NCBI GenBank assembly: GCA_965205995.1
Contig: OZ242200.1
Location: 558,001-622,000 of the forward strand
Source: MPNO01 sp965205995
Lineage (GTDB): Bacteria; Pseudomonadota; Alphaproteobacteria; MPNO01
Reading direction: 5' to 3'
Length of the DNA stretch: 64,000 bases
Part shown: in pieces, positions 1 through 8,200 of the stretch
How positions within the stretch are numbered: position 1 is the stretch's first letter
How the letters are laid out: every line of letters starts with the position of its first letter
Position numbers and translations under genes: made by a program
Notes under the pieces: model-generated
The model's database searches: none
Told to the model about the DNA's origin: nothing
Seen by the model: only the letters and a program-made list of their open reading frames with translations

Positions 1-148
1 CCGCGAGGTTGATCCCGGCGACGAAGACGAGAGGGCCGAGCAGCCACGGTATCGGGGTGTCGAGCGCCGAGAATACCAGCCCGCCCGCCACCGCCGCCCC
101 GAGCGAGGCGCAGTTGAGGGCGATCGAGCGAATAGCGCGGTGGACCAT
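1..148 (-). CDS. AbrB family membrane protein, N-terminal fragment (runs off the window)
   Basis: Reading the minus strand from the ATG at 148 gives about 49 residues of hydrophobic protein containing IPWLLGPL. That motif is the hallmark of each half of the AbrB/COG3180 membrane proteins, sometimes named putative ammonia monooxygenase or AbrB duplication proteins. Only the first transmembrane segment is present and the rest lies beyond base 1. It is divergent from the dehydrogenase gene at 251. The call rests on one motif in a short fragment. Confidence 0.5.
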   Translation of the reverse strand, partial: MVHRAIRSIALNCASLGAAVAGGLVFSALDTPIPWLLGPLVFVAGINLA

Positions 149-250
149 GCGGGCCGGTCTTGTGGGGCGGGGGCGGAGCGGGGAAAATAGCCGTATCGCA
201 GGCCCGGCGCGACCCGCCCGCCGCGCCGTCCACACGAGGCTAGGGAAACG

Positions 251-1012
251 ATGGACCGACCGCTCGACGGCAAGATCGTGCTGATCACCGGATCGGGCAG
301 CGGCATGGGCCGCAGCCATGCGCTGCTGATGGCCGGGCGCGGCGCCCGGGCGATGGTCCACGACATCGATCCCGACCGGGTGGCGGAAACCGCCCTTCTG
401 GTGCGCGATACGGGCGCCCCGCCGCACGGGATCTGCGTCGACATGCGCGACACCGCCGCGCTCCAGGCCGCCATCGCCGAGGCCGAGCGGGATTACGGCC
501 CGATCGACGTGCTGGTCAACAATGCCGGGATCGGCGGGCAGGGGCTGGCGCTTGCCGATATCGACGCCGCCACCTTCGATGCGATGTTCGAAGTCCATGT
601 CCGGGGCACGTTCTTCGCCACCCAGGCGGTGGTGCCCGGCATGAAGGCGAGGCGCGCCGGCAAGATCGTCAATATCAGCTCCAACTTCGCGATGGGCGGC
701 TGCGCCTTCGCCTCGCACTACGCGGCGGCGAAGTCGGCGATCTCCGGGCTCACCAAGAGCTGGGCGCGCGAGTTCGCGCCGTTCAACATCGCGGTCAACG
801 CGGTGGCGCCGGGGCTTCTCGAAACCAACCTCACAATCGGCTCGATCGGGCGCGAACGAATCGCGGCGATGGCGGCCGAGGTGCCGCTCGGGCGCATCGC
901 CGAGCCGGTCGAGATTTCCTATGCCGTCGCCTGGCTGGCCTCGGCCGAGACCGATTTCATGACCGGCCAGGTGATCTCGCCGAATGGCGGGGTCTCGATC
1001 GTCGGAATTTGA
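251..1012 (+). CDS. SDR family oxidoreductase (first of two paralogues)
   Basis: Cytoplasmic classical short-chain dehydrogenase/reductase of 253 residues, the normal length. The Rossmann motif TGSGSGMG is at residues 13-20, NNAG at 90-93, and the catalytic set S143/S144, Y157 and K161 is complete. It ends normally with TGQVISPNGG and a few further residues. An AGGGAAACG sequence precedes the ATG. The next gene follows after 16 bases and is a clear paralogue with the same spacing of all motifs, so the pair arose by tandem duplication and is probably co-transcribed. The substrate cannot be read from sequence. Acidic residues at the end of beta-2 (HDID) suggest NAD(H) rather than NADP(H). Confidence 0.9.
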   Translation: MDRPLDGKIVLITGSGSGMGRSHALLMAGRGARAMVHDIDPDRVAETALLVRDTGAPPHGICVDMRDTAALQAAIAEAERDYGPIDVLVNNAGIGGQGLALADIDAATFDAMFEVHVRGTFFATQAVVPGMKARRAGKIVNISSNFAMGGCAFASHYAAAKSAISGLTKSWAREFAPFNIAVNAVAPGLLETNLTIGSIGRERIAAMAAEVPLGRIAEPVEISYAVAWLASAETDFMTGQVISPNGGVSIVGI

Positions 1013-1028
1013 GCAAGGAGAACGCTTT

Positions 1029-1874
1029 ATGGCGAATAGTTCTCTCGAAGGACGAATAGCGCTGGTCACCGGCGCGGGGGGCGGGATGGGGCGGAGTCAT
1101 GCCCTCCTTCTCGCCGAGCGGGGCGCCGATTTGATCGTCCACGACATCGTCGACGGGATCGAGGAGACCGCTTCGGCGATCCGCGAGCGCGGCCGCCGGG
1201 CGCACAAGCTGAAAGTGGATATCCGCGACGTCGCCGCCCTGCAATCCGGCATCCGGGACGCGGCCGAGGCGTTCGGCCCCATCGACATCCTGGTCAACAA
1301 CGCCGGCGTCGGCGGCAGGCGCCTCCTGATGGACGAGATCGGCGTCGAGGATTTCGACCGGATGTTCGAGGTTCATGTGCGCGGCACGTTCTTCGCCACC
1401 CAGGCCGTGGTCCCCTTCATGGCCGCGCGCAAATACGGGCGGATCGTCAACATCTCGTCGATCTACGCCATGGGCGGGAGTGCGCGGGCCTCGCATTATT
1501 CGGCGGCCAAGGCGGCGATCTCGGGCTTCACCAAGTGCTGGGCGCGCGAGCTCGCGCCGCACCGGATCACGGTCAACGCGGTGGCGCCGGGCTTCGTCGT
1601 CACCGGGATGACGCAAGGCTCCAACACCGACGAGCAGATCGCCGAGCGCGAGAAGGGCATGCCGCTCGGCCGCTTCACCCGGCCGCAGGACATTTCCTAC
1701 GCCGTCGCCTGGCTCGCCTCCGACGAGACCGAGATGATCACCGGCCAGGTGGTGAGCCCCAACGCCGGCGAGACCATCGTCCCCGCGGCGATATGGCTCT
1801 CGTGGTTCTCCAGATACCATTCGGCGATCTCTTCCCGCTTGGCGAACCAGACGCCCTCGAACCCCTTGGCGTAG
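1029..1874 (+). CDS. SDR family oxidoreductase with altered C-terminus
   Basis: Second classical SDR, paralogous to its upstream neighbour: TGAGGGMG at 14-21, NNAG at 90-93, Y157 and K161. The start is the ATG at 1029, chosen for the AGGAGAAC ribosome site and alignment with the paralogue; an in-frame ATG at 984 lies inside the upstream gene. The protein is 281 residues against about 253 for its sibling. After residue 250 (GQVVSPNAGETIV) the frame enters a 128-bp copy of the 3' end of the convergent deacetylase gene and reads about 30 foreign residues to a TAG inside the copy. The catalytic core is intact. The tail could disturb the C-terminal helix and tetramer contacts of SDR enzymes. Confidence 0.85.
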   Translation: MANSSLEGRIALVTGAGGGMGRSHALLLAERGADLIVHDIVDGIEETASAIRERGRRAHKLKVDIRDVAALQSGIRDAAEAFGPIDILVNNAGVGGRRLLMDEIGVEDFDRMFEVHVRGTFFATQAVVPFMAARKYGRIVNISSIYAMGGSARASHYSAAKAAISGFTKCWARELAPHRITVNAVAPGFVVTGMTQGSNTDEQIAEREKGMPLGRFTRPQDISYAVAWLASDETEMITGQVVSPNAGETIVPAAIWLSWFSRYHSAISSRLANQTPSNPLA

Positions 1875-2073
1875 TCGATGAATTCGCGCAGCGCGCGGAC
1901 CCGGAAGGACTGGGATCTAGGCCGCCGCCGCGTCGGAGAGTCCTACCCCGCGGCGATATGGCTCTCGTGGTTCTCCAGATACCATTCGGCGATCTCTTCC
2001 CGCTTGGCGAACCAGACGCCCTCGAACCCCTTGGCGTAGTCGATGAATTCGCGCAGCGCGCGGACCCGGAAGG
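1781..2073. repeat. 128-bp perfect direct repeat (1781-1908 and 1946-2073)
   Basis: Bases 1781-1908 and 1946-2073 are identical with an offset of 165, and similarity stops abruptly at both edges. The right copy is the genuine 3' end of the minus-strand deacetylase. The left copy is fused to the 3' end of the SDR gene and lacks the deacetylase stop codon. The 37 bases between the copies have no counterpart after the second copy, so this is not a simple tandem duplication of a 165-bp unit. A recent segmental duplication or an assembly join could explain it. Confidence 0.95.
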
Positions 2074-2851
2074 GCTGGCCCCAGACATGCGGGTGGATGC
2101 CGACATTCATCAGCCGCCCGCTTTCCCCGCCTTCGCGGTAGAGCTCGTCGAACTGTTCCTTCAGCACCCCAAACGCCTGATCGTTGGTCATGCCGCGGCG
2201 CAAATAGAACGTGAAGTCGTTGATCTCGTTGGAATAGGGCACCGAGACGATCGGCCCGCTACCGGTCTGCATCAGATAAGGCTGGTCGTCGTTCATGAAA
2301 TCGGCGGTGTAGATCAGCCCCTCTGCGGCGATGGTCTCGACCGTGCTCGCGTTGCAGCGCAGCGACGACGACAGCCAGCCCCGGGCCGGGCGTCCGACCA
2401 CCTCCTCGAACACCCGCAGCGTATCCAGGATGATCTTGCGTTCCCCGTCCGGGTCATCGAAGTAGTTGGTGAGAAGGTCGGTCTGCACATAGTTGTGGGC
2501 GACCAGCTCCCAGCCGCGCTCGTTCGCGGCGTCGATGACCGCCCGGCGCTCCAGCCCCATCTTGGCGTTCATCGTGCAGCTCGCCGGCACGCTTGCGCGG
2601 TCGAAGATGTCGATCAGCCGCCAGATGCCGACCCGCTGGCCGTATTCGCGCCAGGTGTAGTTGGGATAGTCCGGCACGTTGCCCGGCAGCGGGTCGGGCA
2701 GGATCGCCGGGCCGCCGGCATAATACGGCCCGTCGGTTTCCCTGGTGAGGTCCCAGTATTCGAGATTGAAGGTGAGGATCAGCGCGAGCCTGGCCCCGTT
2801 GGGCCAGCGGAGGGGATTGCGTTGGGGCAGCGGGACGTAGTCGTAATGCAT
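1943..2851 (-). CDS. Polysaccharide deacetylase family protein (PuuE/allantoinase-like)
   Basis: About 302 residues of NodB-fold carbohydrate esterase 4 type. Visible features are the early FNLEYWD strand, the HNYVQTD segment in the middle, RGWLSSSLRCN, and a late IHPHVWGQP histidine segment followed by FAKREEIAEWYL. This layout matches the PuuE/allantoinase-like branch, whose members act on ureides or related amides rather than chitin. The start is the ATG at 2851 because AGGGAG lies seven bases upstream; an in-frame ATG at 2884 has no such site. It lies 40 bases downstream of the F420 operon on the same strand and could be read from it. Its last 126 coding bases and stop lie in the right copy of the direct repeat. 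Confidence 0.8.
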   Translation of the reverse strand: MHYDYVPLPQRNPLRWPNGARLALILTFNLEYWDLTRETDGPYYAGGPAILPDPLPGNVPDYPNYTWREYGQRVGIWRLIDIFDRASVPASCTMNAKMGLERRAVIDAANERGWELVAHNYVQTDLLTNYFDDPDGERKIILDTLRVFEEVVGRPARGWLSSSLRCNASTVETIAAEGLIYTADFMNDDQPYLMQTGSGPIVSVPYSNEINDFTFYLRRGMTNDQAFGVLKEQFDELYREGGESGRLMNVGIHPHVWGQPFRVRALREFIDYAKGFEGVWFAKREEIAEWYLENHESHIAAG

Positions 2852-2891
2852 CTGTGGCTCCCTTATGGGCTCAAGCCGCGGCAATATCGCA

Positions 2892-3479
2892 TCAGGCGTT
2901 CCGGCGCCAGCCGCGCCAGTTGCGCCAGTCCCGGGGCGTGTCGATGTCGAGCGCGAGGCGCGGGTTGTCGATCACTTCGGGCGCGATTCCGAGACGTTCC
3001 GCCTCCGCGACATGGGCGGCGAAGCTGCCGGGCCCGTAGCGGAAGGCGAAGTCGAGCCCGGTGTCGAGCGAGAGTGCGTTGGTCCCCTGGCGCCCGCGGT
3101 CGGGGGCGATGGCGACCGGGCTCGCCGCCTCCGCCAGCGCCAGCACATCCTCGGGCCGCGCCGTCGGCAGGTCGCTCGGCAGGACCACGAATCGCGCCGC
3201 ACCGCGCCGGCGCGCCTCTTCGCGCCCGGCCGCGATCGCCGCGTTGAGCCCGCGCCCTGGATCGGCGACATGGACGGCGCCGGCGGCGGCGGGGTGGGAA
3301 GCGACCGCCGCATCCAGACTCACCACGATCGTCGGGCCGGGAAGGGCGGCCGCGAGAGCCAGCGTGTGGACCAGGAATTCCTCGTTGAGCGCGGCGCGCG
3401 CCGCATCGTCCATGACGCCTGCCAGGCGGCGCTTGCCGTCGGTCAGCGAGCGGACCGGGACGATGGCGCAGACGGTCAT
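2892..3479 (-). CDS. cofC: CofC: 2-phospho-L-lactate (or phosphoglycerate/PEP) guanylyltransferase
   Basis: 195-residue nucleotidyltransferase that activates the phospho-acid side-chain precursor of coenzyme F420 with GTP. The N-terminus CAIVPVRSLTDGKRRLAG is the CofC signature, followed by LNAAIAAG, the metal-binding VVLPSDLPTA segment and GRQGTNAL. Family members differ in substrate (2-phospholactate, PEP or 3-phosphoglycerate), and this cannot be decided here. It overlaps cofD by four bases (ATGA). It is the last F420 gene in a six-gene minus-strand operon. Confidence 0.92.
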   Translation of the reverse strand: MTVCAIVPVRSLTDGKRRLAGVMDDAARAALNEEFLVHTLALAAALPGPTIVVSLDAAVASHPAAAGAVHVADPGRGLNAAIAAGREEARRRGAARFVVLPSDLPTARPEDVLALAEAASPVAIAPDRGRQGTNALSLDTGLDFAFRYGPGSFAAHVAEAERLGIAPEVIDNPRLALDIDTPRDWRNWRGWRRNA

Positions 3480-4426
3480 CGGGCGCCGAGCCCGGCGGCG
3501 AATTCCAGGGTTTCCCGCGCCAGCGCCCGGGAGTCCTCCACCGATCGCATCACCGTCTGCGCCACATGCACGGCCATGCCGAGGGTCCGGATGGCGGGGG
3601 CGAGGGCGGCGTCGACCTCGTCGATGACGATCCCGTCGATGCGCGCGCGGTAATGCCGGGCGATGCCGAGCGCGCTGATCTCCGCGCCGAGTTCCGCCAT
3701 CATCTTCGCCGCCGGCCCCTTGACCGCCGCCCCGCCGACGATGGGGGAGATTGCGACCACCGGGACCTCGCGCGCCGCCATGAACGCGGTCACGGCGGGT
3801 ATGCCGAGGATCGGCGCCACGCTGACATAGGGGTTGGAGGGGCAGATCACGATTGCCTCAAGCGCCGGATCGGCGAGCGCGGCGGCGAAACCGGGCGAGG
3901 GAAGCGCGCTGTCGATGCCCTCGAAGCGGAACGCCCCGACGCGGGGCTCGCAGCGCCGGCGGACGAAATAGTCCTGGAAGGGAAGGGCGCCCTCGTCGGT
4001 CTCGACGACGGTGCGCACCGGCTGGTCGCTCATCGGCACGATGCAATGTTCGATCCCGAACGCCTCGCACAGCGCCCCGGTCGCCTCGGAGAGGGTCTTG
4101 CCCTCTTCCAGCATCCGCCGCCGCAGGACGTGGGTGGCGAGGTCCCGGTCGCCGAGGCGGAACCAGGTCTCGCCGCCGAGATCGGCGAGCGCTTCCATGA
4201 ACGACCAGGTCTCGCCGGCAACCCCCCAGCCGGTCTCGTCGTTGGCCCGCCCGGCGAGGGTGTACATCACGGTGTCGAGGTCGGGCGAGACCGGCAGGCC
4301 CAGATGCTCGAAATCGTCGCCCGTGTTGACCACGATCGTGAGGCTTCCCGGATCGAGCACACCCGCGAGCCCGCGCGCCATCCGGGCGCCGCCGACGCCG
4401 CCCGCGAGCGCCATCACCCTGCCCAT
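3476..4426 (-). CDS. cofD: CofD: 2-phospho-L-lactate transferase (F420-0 formation)
   Basis: 316 residues, normal for CofD/FbiA. It joins the activated phospho-acid to the deazaflavin FO. It opens with the family signature ALAGGVGGARMARGL, then VNTGDDFEHLGLPVSPDLDT with the metal-binding aspartates, and ICPSNPYVSVAPIL near two-thirds length. Two bases separate it from the upstream cofE stop, and its 3' end overlaps cofC by four bases. Cytoplasmic. A full-length copy next to cofC, cofE and fbiC makes the assignment firm. Confidence 0.95.
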   Translation of the reverse strand: MGRVMALAGGVGGARMARGLAGVLDPGSLTIVVNTGDDFEHLGLPVSPDLDTVMYTLAGRANDETGWGVAGETWSFMEALADLGGETWFRLGDRDLATHVLRRRMLEEGKTLSEATGALCEAFGIEHCIVPMSDQPVRTVVETDEGALPFQDYFVRRRCEPRVGAFRFEGIDSALPSPGFAAALADPALEAIVICPSNPYVSVAPILGIPAVTAFMAAREVPVVAISPIVGGAAVKGPAAKMMAELGAEISALGIARHYRARIDGIVIDEVDAALAPAIRTLGMAVHVAQTVMRSVEDSRALARETLEFAAGLGAR

Positions 4427-4428
4427 GC

Positions 4429-5199
4429 TCAGCAGAACAGATCGGACTCGCGGGGCCGGATCAAATCGGCGGCGCGCGCCTCGTCCGATGTTGCCGCGAG
4501 ACCCCGCACCAGCGCGATGGGCCTTCTCTCGTCCGCCTCGCCCATCGCCAGCGCCGCCGCCGAGGCGATCTGGTCGGCGAGTCCGATTTCGCTCACCGTG
4601 AGCGGACGGCCGAACATGTCCGGCTTGCCGCGCAGATCGGCGAGCGCGGTCACCCCTGCCGAACCGAGCGCGGTCGCCACGGTGCCGAGTCGCCAGGCGC
4701 GGCCCAGGCTGTCGGCGATGATCACGCCGGGGGCGATGCCGGTCCGGCGCCCGATCTCCGCGCGGATCGCCGCCGCGCTGCCGTCCGGATCCCTGGGCAA
4801 CAGCAGCACCCGGTTCTCCCCGCCCTCCTCGACATTGGATGCGTCGATCCCGGCATTGGCCAGCACATAGCCGAGCTTGTGGCGCACCACGATCAGCCCC
4901 GGCCGGACCCGCATCACCCGCTCCGATTCCGACAGGATCAGCTCGATCACCCGCGCGTCCTTGCCGGTTTCCCCGGCCAGAAGCCGCGCCGGCTGGGACG
5001 GCGAGATACTGTCGAGGTCGATCCTCCGCCCCTCCGACTTGGAGACGATCTTCTGGGCGATGACCAGGATGTCGGCCGATTCCAGCGAGAAGCCGCTGGC
5101 GGCGCAGGCATCGAGCACGATGCGGCAGAGATCGTCGCCGGCGACGACGTCCGGCACCCCGTCCAGCCCGACGATTTCGAGCCGTGGCGCGGCGGTCAA
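4429..5199 (-). CDS. cofE: CofE: coenzyme F420-0:L-glutamate ligase
   Basis: 256 residues. It adds gamma-linked glutamate to F420-0 using GTP. Family features in order: a start-proximal GLDGVPDV segment, ILVIAQKIVSKSEGR, VVRHKLGYVLANAGIDASNV, LLPRDPDGSA, and IADSLGRAWRLGTV. The length matches the archaeal and proteobacterial single-domain CofE, without the nitroreductase-like C-terminal domain of actinobacterial FbiB. The start ATG overlaps the stop of the npdG-like gene by four bases, which implies translational coupling. Confidence 0.95.
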   Translation of the reverse strand: MTAAPRLEIVGLDGVPDVVAGDDLCRIVLDACAASGFSLESADILVIAQKIVSKSEGRRIDLDSISPSQPARLLAGETGKDARVIELILSESERVMRVRPGLIVVRHKLGYVLANAGIDASNVEEGGENRVLLLPRDPDGSAAAIRAEIGRRTGIAPGVIIADSLGRAWRLGTVATALGSAGVTALADLRGKPDMFGRPLTVSEIGLADQIASAAALAMGEADERRPIALVRGLAATSDEARAADLIRPRESDLFC

Positions 5200-5861
5200 C
5201 CGGTGTCCCCGGGCAGCCCGGTGATGCGGATGCCGGAGCCCGGCGAGTCGTAGCGCCGGTTGATCCAGATCAGCACCGAGGTCAGCGCCTCGGCGGCGAC
5301 GGCGTTGGCGAGCGGCCCGGCCTCGATCCCGCGCAGCCCGGCGGCCTCGATCAGCGTCACCGCCTCGCCGCGCGCATCCTTCGAGTCGCCGCAGACCAGC
5401 ACGTCGCAGTCGAGCTCGTATCCGGGATCGGCGAGGTGGTCCGCCGCCACGTTCTGCAACGCCGACACCACCCGTGTCTCTTCGCCCAGGATCTGCTGCG
5501 CGATGGCGGCCGCCGATCCTTCCGGCGGTAGCTGCACCCGGGCGACCCGGGGCGGCACGAGGGGGACGGTGACGTCGATGACGGTCTTGCCGCGCGCGGC
5601 ATCGGCGATGTCGGTGATGGTCTGGCGCTGCGCGGCGAAGGGCACGGTGACGACGACGATATCGGCCGCCGCCGCCGCATCCGCGTTGGCCGCCCCCTCG
5701 ACCGATCCGTGTCCGGCGAGCTCCGCCGCCTTGCCGGCGGCGCGCCCGGCCGAGCGCGAGCCGAGGATCACCCGGTAGCCCGCGCGCGCCCAGCGGATGG
5801 CGAGACCCGAGCCCTCGGCCCCGGTGCCGCCGACGATGGCGATGACCGGGAGGTCGCTCAC
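5196..5861 (-). CDS. npdG: F420-dependent NADP oxidoreductase
   Basis: 221 residues. It exchanges hydride between F420H2 and NADP(H), the usual way to charge F420 in bacteria. It starts at a GTG at 5861 whose GTGA overlaps the fbiC stop; the frame stays open upstream inside fbiC, but homology begins at SDLPVIAIVGG. The dinucleotide motif GGTGAEG is at residues 11-17, followed by YRVILGSRSAGRA, whose serine and arginines fit the NADP 2'-phosphate. VSALQNVAADHL and the DVLVCGDSKDA segment are family features. Its place in the operon supports a role in reducing newly made F420. Confidence 0.92.
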   Translation of the reverse strand: MSDLPVIAIVGGTGAEGSGLAIRWARAGYRVILGSRSAGRAAGKAAELAGHGSVEGAANADAAAAADIVVVTVPFAAQRQTITDIADAARGKTVIDVTVPLVPPRVARVQLPPEGSAAAIAQQILGEETRVVSALQNVAADHLADPGYELDCDVLVCGDSKDARGEAVTLIEAAGLRGIEAGPLANAVAAEALTSVLIWINRRYDSPGSGIRITGLPGDTG

Positions 5862-8200
5862 CGTGCGGCGGCGATCGGCTCGAGCGGCGGGGCGCCGCGC
5901 CCGGCGGCGATCCGCGCCTCGGTGACAGGGCCGTAGACCGTCGAGCGCTGTTGCGGCAGCCGCCCGGCGCGCTCGATCAGCGCCTCCATCTCCTCGGGCG
6001 GCAGCTCCTGGCCGTGCGACGTGCCGGCGGCGCGCGAGATGCTCTCGTTCATCAGCGTGCCGCCGAGATCGTTGACCCCGGCGTCGAGGCAGGCCGCGGC
6101 GCCCTCGCGCCCCATCTTCACCCAGGACACCTGGATGTTGGGAATGACCGGGTTGAGGGCGAGCCGCGCCACCGCGTGCATCAGCACCGCCTCGCGCCAG
6201 CTCGGCCCCTTGCGCGCCTTGCCGCGCAGATAGATCGGCGCCTCCATATGGACGAACGGCAGCGGCACGAATTCGGTGAACCCGCCGGTCTCGATTTGCA
6301 GATCGCGAATTGCGTTGAGGTGGCGCGCCCAGGAGGCCGGCCCCTCGACGCTGCCGAACATGATGGTCGCCGTGGTGTTGAGGCCGAGAAGATGCGCGTT
6401 GCGGATCACCGACAGCCACTCGCTCACCGTGACCTTGTCGGGGCACAGGATCCTGCGGATCGGCGGGTCGAGGATTTCCGCCGCGGTCCCGGGAAGCGAT
6501 CCCAGCCCGGCATCGACCAGGCGTTCGAGGAAGGCATCCACAGGGAGTCCGAGCGTCGCCGCGCCCTGGCTGATTTCGAGCGGCGAGAAGGCGTGGACAT
6601 GCATGTCGGGCGCCGCCCGCTTCACCGCGCGGGAGATCGAAATGTAGGTCTCGCCGGTATAGTCGGGGTGGATGCCGCCTTGCAGGCACACCTCGGTGGC
6701 GCCGCGCTCCCAGGCCTCGCTGACGCGGCGCGAAATCTCCTCCAGATCGAGGTCGTAGGGGGTGCCGCGCAGCCCGGCGCTCGACCGCCCCTTGGAGAAG
6801 GCGCAGAACCGGCAGGCATAGGTGCAGATATTGGTGTAGTTGATGTTGCGGTTGACGACATAGGTCACGACGTCGCCGGAGATTTCGCGGCGGATCGCAT
6901 CGGCCGCCCCGACCACCGCGTCGAAACGCCCTGCGCGCGCGCCGAACAGTTGGACGATCTCCCCGGTGTTCAGCCGTTCGCCGGCGGCGGCGCGGTCGAG
7001 GATCGGGGCGAGGTCGTCGGTGCGGATCGCCGGCGCCCGGACCCCGCGGTCGGCGGGCGGGTCCTCCGCCACCCCGGTCGACCAGCCATCCTCGCGCGCG
7101 AAACCCTCCGCGTCGATCGCGCGGCGCACCGCGGCGGCGAGCGCCGGATCGACCCAGCGGTCCACATCGAGGGCGTAGGACGGATAGACGGCGAGGCGCT
7201 CGACCAGGATCTTGCCGGCCGCCGCGCTCCGCTCCGCGAGGTTCGCGATCTCCGGCCACGGGGCTTCCGGGTTGACATGGTCCGGGGTGACCGGGGAGAC
7301 CCCGCCCCAGTCGTTGAGACCGGCGGCGATCAGATCGGGATAGGTTTCGGCGCTCAGATTGGGCGGCGCCTGGATGCTCATCGCCGGGCCCAGCACATGG
7401 CGCGCGGCGGCGACGGTCCAGGCGAGGTCTTCCGGCGCCGGCTCGGGCGCCTCGGCCATTTTCGTGCCCGGCTTGGCGCGGAAATTCTGCACGATGACTT
7501 CCTGGATATGCCCGTGCTCGCGCTGGATATCGGCGATCGCGAACAGCGCGTCGAGCCGTTCGCCGCGGGTCTCGCCGATGCCGATCAGGATGCCGGTGGT
7601 GAAGGGGACGGCGAGCGCGCCTGCCTCGCGCAAGGTCGCGAGCCTCGGTTCGGGCCGCTTGTCGGGCGAGCCGAAATGCGGGCCGCCGCGCCGGGCGAGC
7701 CTGGGCGAAACGCTTTCGAGCATGATCCCCTGCGACACCGAGACCTCGCGCAGCGCCGCGATATCGGCGCGGCTCAGCACGCCCGGGTTGACGTGCGGCA
7801 GCAGCCCGGTCTCCTCGAACACCAGCCGCGCGGCATGGACCAGATAGTCGATGGTGGTCTCGAAGCCGAGCGCGGCCAGCGCCTCGCGCGCCGCCCGGTA
7901 ACGCAGCTCCGGCTTGTCGCCGAGGGTGAACAGCGCCTCCTTGCAGCCCGCCGCGCGCCCGGCCTCGGCGATCGCCAGCACCTCGTCCGGCGACAGATAG
8001 GCCGGCATGCCGCGGCGCGGCGGCGCGGCGAAGGTGCAGTAATGGCAGACGTCGCGGCACAGCCGGGTGAGCGGGACGAACACCTTGCGCGAGTACGACA
8101 CCGTGTGGCCGAACCCGGCATCGCGCAGCCGAACCGCTTCCGCCGCCAGCTCGTCCGCCGGCGCCGCGAGCAGATGGGAACGGAGGTCCTGGCGGCTCAT
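5858..8200 (-). CDS. fbiC: FbiC: 7,8-didemethyl-8-hydroxy-5-deazariboflavin (FO) synthase, fused CofG-CofH
   Basis: 780-residue double radical-SAM enzyme that makes the FO chromophore from tyrosine and the flavin precursor 5-amino-6-ribitylaminouracil. The CofG half carries the first cluster motif CRDVCHYC (C48, C52, C55). The CofH half carries CTYACRFC (C459, C463, C466) after NRNINYTN. The C-terminus has FGSVEGPASWARHL and LMNESISRAAGTSHGQ, typical of the CofH half. Both halves are fused as in actinobacteria and proteobacteria, whereas archaea have separate proteins. It overlaps the acyl-CoA ligase upstream and npdG downstream by four bases each. Confidence 0.96.
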   Translation of the reverse strand: MSRQDLRSHLLAAPADELAAEAVRLRDAGFGHTVSYSRKVFVPLTRLCRDVCHYCTFAAPPRRGMPAYLSPDEVLAIAEAGRAAGCKEALFTLGDKPELRYRAAREALAALGFETTIDYLVHAARLVFEETGLLPHVNPGVLSRADIAALREVSVSQGIMLESVSPRLARRGGPHFGSPDKRPEPRLATLREAGALAVPFTTGILIGIGETRGERLDALFAIADIQREHGHIQEVIVQNFRAKPGTKMAEAPEPAPEDLAWTVAAARHVLGPAMSIQAPPNLSAETYPDLIAAGLNDWGGVSPVTPDHVNPEAPWPEIANLAERSAAAGKILVERLAVYPSYALDVDRWVDPALAAAVRRAIDAEGFAREDGWSTGVAEDPPADRGVRAPAIRTDDLAPILDRAAAGERLNTGEIVQLFGARAGRFDAVVGAADAIRREISGDVVTYVVNRNINYTNICTYACRFCAFSKGRSSAGLRGTPYDLDLEEISRRVSEAWERGATEVCLQGGIHPDYTGETYISISRAVKRAAPDMHVHAFSPLEISQGAATLGLPVDAFLERLVDAGLGSLPGTAAEILDPPIRRILCPDKVTVSEWLSVIRNAHLLGLNTTATIMFGSVEGPASWARHLNAIRDLQIETGGFTEFVPLPFVHMEAPIYLRGKARKGPSWREAVLMHAVARLALNPVIPNIQVSWVKMGREGAAACLDAGVNDLGGTLMNESISRAAGTSHGQELPPEEMEALIERAGRLPQQRSTVYGPVTEARIAAGRGAPPLEPIAAAR

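Noticed and set aside
1535..3247. Plus-strand ORF of 570 codons with an internal 41-residue repeat
   Set aside because: The repeat only reflects the 128-bp DNA duplication. The frame runs antisense to the deacetylase and cofC.
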